64,000 nucleotides of DNA, taken from contig MU832537.1 of NCBI GenBank assembly GCA_029204225.1, forward strand, positions 1-64,000, given 5' to 3'. Of the stretch, positions 10,700-23,300 are shown piece after piece; the first letter of the stretch is position 1; each line of letters opens with the position of its first letter. Source of the stretch: Diphasiastrum complanatum (Eukaryota > Streptophyta > Lycopodiopsida > Lycopodiales > Lycopodiaceae). Made by a program: the position numbers and the translations under genes. The notes below the pieces were generated by a model. That model was not told the origin of the DNA, searched no databases, and saw nothing but the letters and a program-made list of their open reading frames with translations.

Positions 10700-11450
10700 T
10701 CAATGCTCTGGCTCTAACTCAGATGAATGCTCCGGAGACAACTTAGGGCCCCGAGCTGACTTTCGCAACTGATATCTATGCATGTCTGGAACTGGCATGG
10801 GCTGTGTATCCGAGGGGGAAGACTCGTCATCCTCATCCTCCCAATCTGCCTCCGCATCAGCCCCCAAGCAGGCTAAACGACGATCCGGTCCATGAGCTCA
10901 TACACCAGTCCAAGTGTCAACCCCTCGCTGTCAGCCATGCGGAGCACAATGTAGAGTGGTTGAAGCAGTCCTGACAATGTCTGTGCATCCCTCCAGAACT
11001 GGTCTCCCCTCACCGTGGAAGAAAAGTGCTCCCCATCCTCAGTGTGCTGAAACGAACTGGCACACCAAAGATCACTGGCAACCATCTGTAGAAGCTGTGC
11101 CTTGCACCCGATCAGACGGTCGATGACCACCAGGTCGAATGCAAAGCGTGTGGGGGCTGGCTTACGGAGGTCCAAAACACCCGGAACATGACAAGAACAC
11201 GCCTCTTCCTTGTGACAAAAGTCACCAGGAAGAGGGCCTCACGGACGATGGCTCTAACCCAGAGAAGTGCACTTATGTCCCCCATCAAAAGGTCTCTGCC
11301 GTGCGCGGCACAGGGGGTATGAACAATGTGAGGGAACTCGGCCTCTAGCAGTACACCCATCTGAATGCAGTTCGTGGCATTGTCCGTCACCACCGTGACG
11401 ATATGCTGTGGGCCTATGGACAGGATGGAAGACCTGATGACATCAAACAT
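10700..11450 (-). pseudogene. hAT-type transposase fragment (DUF659-like region and C-terminus)
   Basis: Three overlapping minus-strand frames form one protein relic. The first (11,112-11,450) reads VVTDNATNC... then HTPCAAHGRDLLMGDI, the DUF659 / ribonuclease-H-fold signature of plant hAT-like transposases. The second (10,873-11,175) has RKPAPTRFAFDLVVIDRL and LLQPLYIVLRMAD, the following conserved blocks. The third, in another frame down to a stop at 10,700-10,702, is an acidic tail (EADWEDEDDESSPSD). At least two frameshifts separate them. The stretch before 11,451 ends in a plausible splice acceptor (TCTAATCTCAG), so this may be a late exon. The N-terminal BED finger and hAT dimerisation domain are not seen, and no terminal repeats were found. 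Confidence 0.75.
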
Positions 11451-11949
11451 GAACTCTGAGATTAGATAACAAACCTATGAAAGGACTCGGAACGCGAGCG
11501 TCCTCAGATCTGGCGGAACGAGTGAAAAAATAAGAAGCATCTTGAACGAGCCAAAAAATAAGTAGCATCTTACCTGCTAAATGTGCGGAAAAAACGAAGT
11601 AGATGTGGAGCATGGATATGTGAATAGGTTACTGACTGATGAAGAGAATGGCACTCAGTATCATACCATTGAGGGTGCAATGGTCGAGGTGTGTGTCGAG
11701 TCTTTTTGGGATGGGGTTTTGTGGGGAAGGTTAGTGATGCAGCCGAGTGGAGTGAGGTGGTGAGAAAAGCGGCTGGATGTCGACTGGATTGTCATGAGGA
11801 AGGGAGTGTAAAAGTGAAGCCAAGGACTGCCGGTATAGCATAAGGCCTTTCAGGAATCTAGAGAGTCAGGTAGGAGAGTTATATATAGAGATGGACGAGT
11901 GCGTCTTCTTGATAGCACTCCCACGGGACCTTCTCATTAGGGATTTGGG
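11451..11949. other. No convincing gene; possible intron of the hAT relic
   Basis: On the minus strand a GTAAGA donor near 11,575 and an acceptor near 11,465 could bound a short intron. Direct repeats of GTAGCATCTTA / AGAAGCATCTTG type occur at about 11,530-11,575. A 60-residue plus-strand frame (11,581-11,763) matches nothing I recognise. Confidence 0.35.
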
Positions 11950-12716
11950 GTGCCCGGGGTTGGGAGCACCCCGAGGCCCCATCCACACCACCTTCGGATT
12001 GGAGTGTGGAATTGTGCTGGCATACAGTCATCTTCTATTGCAGGGGACCTTATGGATTTTATTTCAGGCATAGATATATTATTCTTCATGGAGACACATG
12101 AGAGCCCGGAGCGAGGACTTCCTTCTTTTCCTGTATATAGATGGGACTCAGTATTCCGACGAGAGACTAGATATGCTAATGGCCGTACATAGAGTCTCTC
12201 CACTCGAGTATGGACTTCATCAGACATGACGAGCAGGCCCGCTATATATGGACTCGCATTGTGGATCAAGATATTGGTTTGGATAGAGATCTTTTTATTG
12301 TAGCATGTTACTTTCCACCAGAGTCTTCGTCTTTTGACAATGATATGCTTGGAGTTACCAGGACTTCCGCAGACAGTTTGGGACCTATTACTCCATATGG
12401 TGAGCACTTACTGCAGTTTGGAGAGGCACATGAGCTAGCCATTTATAATGGCTTACCCTGCTGGCCACATTCAGACAGTTATACATGCCACCCTCACAGT
12501 GGAGGACATAGTGTCGTTGACTATCTCATGGGGTCACCATCCTTTGTACCCATAGTCTCTGACTTCCACGTTGCCCCCACCACCTTTTCTGATCACTCAT
12601 TTCTCTCCTTCGATATCGGCCACCTTCCACTCACTCACCCATCTTCACTACCCATGCTTACCCTAGCACCCAAGTACACATTTGATCCCATTTATATGCC
12701 CCCTGGAAATACGTAA
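11950..12716 (+). pseudogene. LINE endonuclease fragment, copy 1
   Basis: Two frames encode parts of an APE-type endonuclease from a plant LINE ORF2. The first (to 12,192) starts the domain with RIGVWNCAGIQSSS and LFFMETHES. The second (12,210-12,716) continues with YIWTRIVDQDIGLDRDLFIV and FPPESSS, and ends with HSVVDYLMGSPS and the catalytic SDHSFLSFDI box. Compared with LINE copy 2 (35-37.8 kb) it lacks the middle segment holding the GDFNAR motif, and it has a frame break at 12,193. No RT follows. It is a truncated, inactive fragment. Confidence 0.85.
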
Positions 12717-13299
12717 GATCGTCGTCCATAAAAATAGTGGTGCCGCGAAGCTTAGCTCTGCATCGTAGAGCATCCCGCCTAGTAGCCAATGAGGTGAAAC
12801 GGATAATCAAAGTGGTCGTGTCTCTGGTGGTCCTCCACGTTGTGTCCTATAAAGTCCTACAGACAGGATACTATCCTAAGTATGCCAAACAAAGCAACAA
12901 CAAAGGGAACAGGTGGTGGATAAACCAACCAAACCAAACCTAGATCAAATGGATCTAGCCCCCAAGCTATGGATCAATCACAGTCATGGAAAGAGGAATC
13001 ACACTAGCAGCATGTAGCTACCAATAATAAAATCAAGCATACACTAGTGAGAGCCCAATAGGTATACTTATACCCTCCAAGGCCCATGCACCACTAGTAG
13101 TGGACTGTGACACCTCTGCAGCCTATCTGGGCCACGTCATCCAGTTCCCTAATGACTCACTGATAGACCCATACCAACTCCACCACCATGTGTTTAGGCC
13201 TACAACCATTAATTATAATTATGACCATGTACACATAAGGGCCCCAATTCCCTTATAGTCACAATTAACTTACGGGTTGTTGGTCTACTGATCCCTAGT
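12717..13299. other. No gene seen
   Basis: Sequence of mixed composition with only small frames. A run of CCAAACCAAACC-type repeats occurs near 12,925. Nothing else was supported. Confidence 0.5.
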
Positions 13300-13919
13300 G
13301 TGGACACGCTACCCGAGACCAGTCATGGACATGACATGTCCAATCCATCTTTCTGGTGCCCTAGTGTGGTGGCCAAAAAGCGCTTGGCCTCGGCTATGGC
13401 ATCCTGCGTATCTGGAATCCCTCGGACTCTGATGTTAAGAAGCCCAGGAAAAAGTTTCCTCTTCCTGCTGTTCAATCTTCTGTTCCAATGCCTTAATCAT
13501 AGTGGTGGTGGATTCGGAGGATGGAATCTGCTTGTCGCCCGCTTGTTCCAATTGTAAAATCCTAGTTTGCATAGTATTTCTTTCGTTGATGAGCATTGCA
13601 ACTGTCTCCTTGAGCTGGAAGAGTTTCGTCTTCATGACCTGAAAATCAGCTCGGAACTGATCTTCTTGAAAAGAGGAGAAGAGGCTTTTGATGGAGTATA
13701 GGGATTGGATTTAGGTTCTTGTGAGGGAGCAGTAGGTGGTTTAGGAAGTATCCCAGCAGTAGGAGCGGATCGAAAAGGGGTAGGATCAGAAGAAGGAGAT
13801 GGATTAGAGGCGGAGATTGAGACGGGGACAGGGTCTTCTACCACGCAGGCCTGCGTGGCAATAGCAGGATCTGACACGCAGGCAGGCATTGTCTGCGTGG
13901 CATCGGGCTGGTCTGCCAA
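13300..13919 (-). pseudogene. LINE ORF1-type protein relic (coiled coil plus RRM-like start)
   Basis: The minus strand reads in order: a P/S/T-rich disordered region (13,632-13,919), a coiled coil (13,435-13,635; FQLKETVAMLINERN, ILQLEQAG, ALEQKIEQQEEE), then, in a third frame, LLNIRVRGIPDTQDAIAEAK followed by RFLATT. Coiled coil followed by an (L/I)R..GIP...D motif is the layout of L1-type ORF1 nucleic-acid-binding proteins. At least two frameshifts break it. It points away from the LINE endonuclease piece at 12 kb, so the two come from different insertions. Confidence 0.55.
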
Positions 13920-13939
13920 GCAGGCAGCTGCCTAGGGGA

Positions 13940-14135
13940 CCGGATTTTCTTGGAAGGCATGGCGGCAGGTGGCGGTCAGGTAGCGGACAGGTGGACAGGT
14001 GGCGCAAAGGTGGCTGTTTGACAGGTGGACAGATGGCTGTCAGCTAGCAGACAAGTGGACAGATGGACAGATGGCGCGCTGGGTGGCGCACATGTGGCTG
14101 GCAGCTGGCGGACAGGTGGCTCATTTGGCAAGCGT
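13940..14135. repeat. GC-rich minisatellite of GGTGGACAG/GGTGGC units
   Basis: Imperfect repeats of GGACAGGTGG, GGACAGATGG and GGTGGC at about 9-30 bp spacing (for example near 13,985, 14,020, 14,050 and 14,110). It sits at the 5' side of the ORF1 relic and could be its former 5' UTR; that link is inference. Confidence 0.6.
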
Positions 14136-14178
14136 CAGGTGGCCAAGAAGTCTTTGTTTTTGAACCTGAGAATGGTAA

Positions 14179-14303
14179 CTAGTAGGAATGAGATTGCTCT
14201 GGAAGTTCAAGCAAATTGGCATCATAGGCCTTATTGGACCCAATAGTAGCTCTAAATGAATTGACAGAAACGATATCAAAAGTAACACGACAAGCCACTC
14301 TGA
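14179..14303 (-). CDS. Possible last exon of the THH1/TOM1-like gene
   Basis: From an acceptor (TTGAAAG|TCAGAG) in the correct phase, the frame stays open for 41 codons to a TAG at 14,181-14,179 (VRVACRVTFDIVSVN ... ELPEQSHSY). The acceptor lacks a good pyrimidine tract and the peptide does not clearly continue the family, so the true 3' end may lie further down or be disrupted by the repeats below 14,135. Confidence 0.25.
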
Positions 14304-17300
14304 CTTTCAACCTTGACAGAATCTTACAGGCATTGTTGCACCCACACTAGACCACATTGTACCCAAAACATTCAGCAACCTACATAAATGAACTGCCCTT
14401 AATAAATGCTTTAATTTGATACCCATATTGCCCACACACAAAAAAAAAACAACGTTTCTCAAAAACACTCCCCCGTTTCAGAAACGCGTTTCTGAACACG
14501 TTTCTAGAAACGCAATGCAACTATGGCACGGACATATGCTACAACATCCCTACTCACAATGTATAGAGTTGCTATCACTTTTATAAGGCTAGCATTAAAG
14601 AACAAAGACAAACAATCAAATCCAAATCTCCTCATGTCATTGTAACATAAGGATTGCATAGCGCAACTTCAGCTTGGTCAAAGTGAAACTAACCCTAAAG
14701 AAAATAGCTGGTGGGCAAAGAGTACCCTAAAAATACAAAGAATAGTGGGAATAATAACTGCCTACGATTCTCTAGAATCAAATGACAGCTATTTATTGCT
14801 TTTTCTCAGAAGAATATAGCAAATAAAATGTCTTGCACACAGAGAGGTGTGAAACAACAAAGAAGTTTTATTGGTGACTCACCATAAGCAGCAAGACCAC
14901 CCCCAGACATTAAGATTACAACTGCAAAAAGGTCTGAATAAATCTGCAAACATCAAACAAAAAAAATTTATACTGCAGAGTAATCATCTACAAATGCTAG
15001 TAACTACAAGCTATTGCTTCGTGTTTTAACATGCATTAGCTTGAATAAACACTAGAGCTACAATGTTAATTGAAGCTCTGCAACATATGTCCAAATTGAG
15101 AATTTTTAAGTAAACTATGCACAAATCTGATTGAAAAGTACCTGGGCTACTGTGTCTGAATCAATTTTGCTGTTTCCTTTGCCAACCCAAATCAGCAAGG
15201 CAAACCCAGCAGTTAATACGAATATTGATATGACCACCTGAGTCAAAGAACAGAAAATCTGCCGGGTTGAAAGTCTTGCTGAAGTACTTTCATAAAGAGT
15301 TTGCTGAAATCATAACTGGGATGAAGATATTTCACATGCCCTTGCAATGAAATGTGTTTCCCCAAGAGGGCCTTACAAAATGCTTCCTTGAAATCATGAA
15401 GTTCAAATTGACCAGTGCCTTAAACTCAATTAACTAATCGACAACCCCCTTCCTACTTCATCATCATTAGCAGAAAAAGTTTTGAAGGTAATAGTAATGA
15501 TTGTAATATTGTATATATGAAATTTATGAAAATATGCATAAACACTGTAAAGACTATAAACTTTTAGGTGATTCAATCATTCTTTAACTCACATCTCCAA
15601 AAAAAATAATACATTCTAATTTCAGTTCACACAGAAAATGTTACATATTAGGAGTCCAAAGCAAAAAATAAACAATTTTTTGATTTGTCAGCAGTTTTAA
15701 ACTTTTGAAACTGCATGCATACTCCCTTGAATTTCTATCAGCATTATCTGTAGGACTCTAGGATATTACCCAACATAAATAGGAGGAACGCAATCTTCAA
15801 CCTTACGGAGTCTACCTACAAAGACTCAGACCATCAACTTTATCATGCATAGACTACACAGCGCACACGCATTCCTATTTACCATCTTAATGCCCCTGAG
15901 TAGGTCACATGCACAAACATACATCCACATTGGTTTTCATGTATTTGTACAGAGACCAACATGCTGTGTTATTATTACATCTCCTGAGGTGAAGGGCCAA
16001 CTCAATCATCATGGAGGCTACCACTAAAGCGCAGAGCCAGTCAAATGAAGTTCATACTTCATTATAGTGGAACGAGGGAAATATTTCATTAAGATTTAAC
16101 CTTCAATAGTACCTTTAAAACATTCCAAATGTCTGGTTTCACAATGCACATCTGTACAAGAGTGGATTTCAAAGGTTCTGTTTCAAATCCCAACAAGGAA
16201 GCTTGCCAGTTTTTTTAATGAAATGCTACTAAGAGTTTTCACAACAGTTGGTTTTCGCTCATTTAAAAGGCTCAAGAGAAGAAAAGGTTCTGTTTCAAAA
16301 TCAAAGAAGGAACTGTTGCCAAATAACATGCTGTTGTGGTTTTACAATTTTCGATTTTCACTCATTCAAAAGCTCAAGGAAAACAAAGGTTTTGTTTCAA
16401 ATCCAAAGAAGGAAGTTAACAATTTCCCAAACAAAACACTTGTAGTTTTACAACTTTCAGCTTTTGCTCATTCGAAAGGCTGAAGGAAACAGTTTGAAAA
16501 ATTATAGGTGTCTAGTGTTTGAACTTTAGTCCTCCAGAGTGCACATATCAAAGGTTCGTGAATTTCCCTGATGGATACCTGGCTAAACTACCAACTGCAT
16601 ATGCTCATATTCAACCTCATATAATTTCTCAGCATGTTATACCCTATGATGTAATATAACGCAATCTATTTATAAAGTTTTGCAAGAACTTGATTTGAGT
16701 ATGCAATGACTATTCCATGTCAATGGACACATAAATTATATTGCATAGAAGAAGAAAATTTTATCGTCATTATCAGACTAGTTGAAGACTTTAAAGAGCA
16801 AAAACAAAAGGGTGGGTTCGAGAGGGGAAAAGAAATAAAAAATGCAAAGTGTCTAAGGGATCATAAGTGTCAAAGTTGTAATTATAAATTAAAATCAAAT
16901 AATCAAAGTGCTCTCTGTTCATGTGTTGAAGAGCATCATCACAAGCACCAATGAGAAAATCGTAAAAAAGAGTGGGATCCTTGTGCTAGCAAATACAAAA
17001 CTTCTCACCTTTAGCTTTCATGTTCAGAATCCAAAGACATTCAGCTCCAAAATGACAGGTTGCTGAAACTTGGTGTGAACATTAAAGATGCACAACTTAA
17101 GAGCATGAGGCAAGCCTCCACTAACAAAGTGTAAAGAATTTGAAGTCAAATAAGATGTGAAGAAAAGAAAAAAATTTCTGGTAGACAGGTTTTATAGCCT
17201 GGCACTCTCAGTAGGATGATGTGAGACCCCTCAGAAGTTTTGAGAGGCCATTTACAAAAAATATGTTCCTGTTTATGATTCTTCATGGTTCGGGCGTTGT

Positions 17301-20300
17301 GCACAGCAAAAGAACCAAGCGTTTTTTGAAGGAAGATGAGTGTTTCTTGTTAAGAGTGAAGCAGGCTAATGGAAGAATTGACATCCACATCTTGGCACTT
17401 GCAGCACAGTGTCTAGGCAATCTATCTCAACTATGAGACAACAGTACCAGAGTCGAACATCGGGAGCAAAGGCTGATCTGTTTCAGAATAACTGAGGCTG
17501 CTGATTCAACGGCCAACTGTCATACTATTTAAGGTGAGCTTCTTCCTATTTCAATCAAATGTAGATTATTCTTCGACATGATTGACTTATCATTGGCTGC
17601 CTTCCATCAACAATTCATGTTGACTCTTGGAGCTATTGTAGGTTGAACCAAACTGCTACTGCTGCATGGCTACAAATAATAGCGAACATCTGGCCACCAA
17701 TTGACCACCAACTCTTAATATCATCTAGCAACTGTGAAGCCCATTTTGCTTACCATCTATTCAGATTGCCAATCATAATCGTATAGATCATTGGCTGATC
17801 CTGTTGGGAAATCAGGTCTTGGGTCGAACTGCAGCAGATGGATCAAGATCCTAATCAGCAGCTGTCGAGCAGCGAAATAGATTGATTGCCTAATATTAAA
17901 TTTAAAATCAACTCCCAAAAATCTTGCAATTAGAAAGTCTGAATACTAACTGATCTGATCAGAAGGTGTCTATGACAACCATGCTACTGATTCAGCGAGA
18001 CAGCCAAAAATGCAATAGTTTTAATCAGCATGTTACCATAGAAGAATGAGAGAAAGAGATGATACACTTGTGTGATTCAAGAGAATACAACGCACATTTC
18101 AGACTAGATTTCTATGCACAAGAAATGAATAGAAGGGCTCTTGTCCAATTCTTACTGAACATGCGGAGGTACAAGAAGTTACAATAATGCAGATGTAACT
18201 CTCTATTTGATTAATATCCCGTGTTTTTCACACTACTCTCTTGTCTCTCGTCATCAAGCTACAACTTCTATATATGTGCATGTTAAACTGAGTTAGCAAA
18301 AATAAAGCTTAATCTTGATTTGTAGAAGCAATTAAAAGAAACTGTCATTATGTCAGGAGTTTCCTTCGGTCGTGAAAGTGACAGATAGTGACTTGGATCA
18401 AGTCCAGTGTCGGGTTGAAATTTGTGCAGTATCAAAGGTCGAAATAAGTGGGAGTGGTCAAATTTTGATTCGACCCAAGTTTTCGATCCTTTTCGACCTT
18501 GACCCCAAACCAAGGTCGAATTTAGTCTTCGACCCAATTCGAGCTTGACTCAAGGTCGACTGTAACAATTTTTGTTTCTGTAGCTTCTTTGATGGATTTC
18601 GACTGTTTGATCTTACGACTGTCTTATGTTGGATCAATGCATGAAGTGAGTTAAAATACAGCACCATCCCTTAAAGCAGTAATTTTGAAAGATTTCATCA
18701 TTTGTAGCATTTTTTCACACCACTAGGCTATAGGGTTTAACCCCACACTGAACTGAACTGCAGTGACATATTTTAAAGTCAATGCTGTTGAGGTATGGTC
18801 AATTATCCAAAACATGTTGTATGGTGGCACCTATGAGAAAGTGCACATTGATGAGGCGAAGCTAGCTTGTGCATGTCCACTCGTCACATGGCATGAAAGT
18901 CTTTCATATGAGATACTAAGCCAATCTGGTTGACCCATTGTGTGTTATGGAGATACGAGCAGCACTAAACTAGGACGTAGTATGCAGGGTGTTGGACGTA
19001 GTATGCACACCAGAGTGGGGTTCTGTTAGGAAAACCTTATTTCTTTGATAAGCAAGTTGTAAGTCTCAGTTGCTTTTGCTTTGTGGCAAAGTCTTCTTGC
19101 CTGATAGAATCTTCAAACTAGATGACATTTGATCTTGCATGCATGAAAAATTTCATTTACTTTTGTGTGGTAAATATTTTGCTAACTTGGTTTTGCCCTT
19201 TAGTATTGAAAATTTCCATATGAGTATAGTAAAATTCCAAGATTAGCTTAGGAAAGTAAAAAGCCCCATTATTGTATGATTGTTTTCCTTTTTGGTACAA
19301 CAGTACAATCTAGTACAAAATGATACTTGGCTAGTACTTCATGCACTTACATAGGTGCCAAAGCTACAATGACACATTTTGGGCAAAATAAGAACATTGA
19401 ATACAAAAGTTAGGAATGTTTCAGCATCCAATGCCCAAGCTTGTTCCTCTTTAGTATACTTTCTTACTCTTCCTTGGAAGTATCCTTAGATGGAAGCTTA
19501 GTTGCCCGTTCCGGAACGGAACGCGTTCCAGAACGCGTTCCGTTCCGGAACGGACCCTCAAAAAAAAAATTAAAAAAATACGTTTTTTATACAAAGGATT
19601 TTTACACTTTAATATTTAATCCGTTCTATTTTTTCTTTGAAACTTTACCTGATAATTATTATCAATTATAGAAGATCCGTTCTTCTATTACCTGTTCAAA
19701 TTATCAAAGAAGACACCAAGATGAAACGGAATCTGCTTTATCCGATTATTCTGAGGCTAGCGGAATCTATCTGAGGCTAGCAGTATCTATCAGGTAAGAA
19801 AACATTATCAAAGAAGACACCAAGATAGATTATTTGAAGCTTTATTGAGGCTAGCGGAATCTATTTGAGGCTAGCAGTATGCAACGAATGATCATTCTCT
19901 TGTGAAATTGAAGTGACGAACGATAAAAATGAGCTGTTGCATATGTGGTGCTAAATCCCTGTCGCTATTGTGAATCGTGAAGTCGCGGGCCAGCAGGTGT
20001 TCTGAAATGGTGAAGTCACGGGCCAGCAGGGTGTTACCTCAATAGATTCCGCGGAAGACCAGCGCATTATGTTTTTTTTTTTACATTGTAAACAAACTCG
20101 TTCCGACAAAGTACGTTCCGAAACGTACGGAACGTTCCGACCCATTTTGGTCGGAACGGGCTTCTAAGGATGGAAGTCTAAGGATTGAGGTTAGAACTTG
20201 ATAGGGTAAAGTTTTGATCTTTGTAATGCTTTAATTTTGCTTATCTGAGGAATCTGTATCACATGCATTTGGTTCCAACATGCATATTCCAGATTGCTTT

Positions 20301-23300
20301 GTATCTGTCTAATTCCTCTATGAGTACTTATGCATGTTGTCAGATATGTTGATGTAAAGCATACAAGCAATATCTAAGTTTACATCAATAATCTAGTTAC
20401 ATATGAAATTGACCATTTAGCTTGGTTTGGTTGTGTGAGATTTCACCTGATGATATGGATAAATTTTCCATAAGATTGTGCTCTTTTAAATCAATGCTAT
20501 AACTAGAATGAAAGAATTTATGTGCAGATCAGCTAGGTTTTATAATAGGCTAGATAATGAACTGCATCTATATGTCAAATGGCTGCTAGTGCTAACAAGA
20601 AACTTAAAAAGAATGGTGTCAGCAAAGGAAATTCTAACAAAGGTTGGACTACTCACATAGAATTACTCTGATACAAAACCAAGATGTACCTTCATTTCAA
20701 GGATCGCAGTGAACCGAAGTACAGCAGCATACACATCATGGAATCAAAATGGACATTATACAAAAAGAACCAATGAATATGAAGAATTATCTAGAGGATG
20801 GCAAGCTCTTGCAAGTGATTGAAGGCACATGAACCATGTCAACCCTCAAGCTCAAGAGAGTAGACGGAAAATCATTCAGGTCCGAAAGTGTACAAATCAG
20901 CCAAAGATGGGAACTCCCAAGACACACAAGTTCCAGCCTTTCGTACCCTAGTTAAATGCAATTCAAAACTTAACTATCGTACCATTATTCACTACTAGTT
21001 AACAATTTTAACCCCCTCTACTGTACTTAAAGCCTAAAGAGGGACTTAAGTTATCAGATATAACAAGCCCTTTTCGGCACAAGACAGTACTAATTGATAT
21101 TGCTTCTATTTAACATAAGCTTCACTTACTGGTACCCAAAATTGCCAGTCCATCACAGTAAATTACTAGAAAAATAGACATCAGTCTACTGAAATGGAAC
21201 ATCATGCTTATTAATGTTTATCTTAGCATGCAATTGGCACAACGTTATGTGTAGATATGATTTCAGCTTAAGATGAAATCTGCATGATATTAAATCTAGC
21301 AAAGAACTTCAACGAGTCTTGAGTGAACATGTAGGATTGTCATAACACTCTGATGACAATGACAACAGGCCAGAAAATAAGTGTCAACAGAGTTGTAGAA
21401 AGAAAGCATAAATAACAAGCTATTATACTCAACTATAAAGTTCAGTGTCGTTACCGTGGATTTTAGACAAGCAGTTCATCACATATTATGGTTCCAAAGG
21501 ACCAAGTTTTCCAGATAAACATGGGTCTTCACGTTTCTAAGCCTGCTAGTCAAGAAGTTGGCCTACTTAGTTCATTTCCTTGGTATTTTCCATAACATGA
21601 TCAAAACAGGCTTGGATGAACGGTATTAATAGTTCATAACCTGAAGTAAAATGTGTGTATCAGCCTCCCCTGGCTAATATTGCAATTACATTACATGAAA
21701 AATATCAGGAAATAGAATGACGAGTCAGCAAATAGAATGATGAGTCAGCCATACCACAACAAGGAACTTTTGACGGCCTCGAACTCGCCAACGTCTCCAG
21801 CAACGACATGTACGAGATTTCTTACAGGTGGGATTTTTCCCATCCTTAGTAGATGGAGGAGCTGCAGGCAACTCCTGGTACTCCAACTCTTCATCCTCTT
21901 CTTCATCTTCCTCATCCGTGTGTTCGTGGCAAAGATCCACCCTACAATTTTGAATATAAATATCAAAATGTTACTATCTTGGCATACAAGAATCGAGCTA
22001 TAATATTCAAGAAGTGCAATGAGGAGTAGAATTGTGTTGTGTTATTGATCATGGTGAATGCCTGCAACATGAAAACTTGATATAAAAAATGTGTCATACA
22101 CAAATTTAAACGTACCAAAAAGATAAAAGAAGTAGAAAGGTTGAAAGGAAGATTATTTGAGGCAGAGCTGCACAACATCAATTTTCAAGTAAGAAATCTC
22201 AAATCAAAGCAGCGAAGTATGCTTTCCACAGAAACTGATACAATCTGCTCATGCTTTTTGCCTACGTCATTGCTCTCTTCAGCTTTTCTGAGATTTGGCA
22301 ATCATCAAGTGCCAAAAAATAGGCAATCATCTCACAAAAAATACATCTATAACCACTGTTTAAACCAAGATTCCTTACCTACGGCAACAAATCCACAAGC
22401 ATGTGGCCAGCATTGCCATCGATGCTTGGTCCCAATCAGGTTAAGAATAAAGTACGTGGAATATCCTGTTTAAATTGAAGAAATTCACAGAAACAGATTA
22501 GCCATAAAGTCACACTTCATAGAAATTTACTGGCTGGTTAGGGTTATGATCAGTACAAGACACTCAAAAGGGTATGTCATAAAACTATAAAGACTAGTGC
22601 AGAGGGTTGACCTATCTCTTCAGGCATCAACATCAAACTTTAAAATGATGTGATTTACCAGGTGGCTATATCAGATTTCCTTCCAGCAAGGTTTCCTTTG
22701 AAGATGGAAGCTCTTAGATTTCTAAGGGCTTTCAATGCCTTTTTCAAGGTTTGACAGGTCCACTAATGAGAAATAAAAAATTCATTATTCGAGTGATGAA
22801 CTCATCCAAAGAGAAGCATGTAATAAAATAATAGCGCAACGAGTTGTGATTTGATTGCAAACCCTTCTACAAAGGAACCCCATCCTCGGAGTTCTTCCTC
22901 CAAGAAGCTCACAAAAGAAATAATCAAAAAATGTCGAATGAGCATCCATCTATAGGTAATGTATAAGGTTTAAGGGATTAAGGTTAGGCACCCACATCTA
23001 CGGTGCCTTCCAGAAAGCTCCCCCGGGCCCAATATTTATTCAAAGCACTGTGGGGGATTCAAATGTAACTAATACACCCTAATAACTTATTGCTACTTCT
23101 CCCTGCTTAAAAAACAGATTTCCTCCATGCTTGTTTCAAATATCAACCGTCTGATCTAAACGGTTGGAACCAAGTGTACATGCTTGATCCTACTTTTGAG
23201 TCTCTGCAAAACATCAGTAGCCTCCCAAGGGCCTCATCTAAAGGTGGTGCCTCCCACTGGACTAGAGACTAACTTGGCAATTCATCAGCTAATGGCTGCA

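Noticed and set aside
17221-17436. 71-residue plus frame in intron 5
   Set aside because: No domain, no splice or start context and length near chance expectation.
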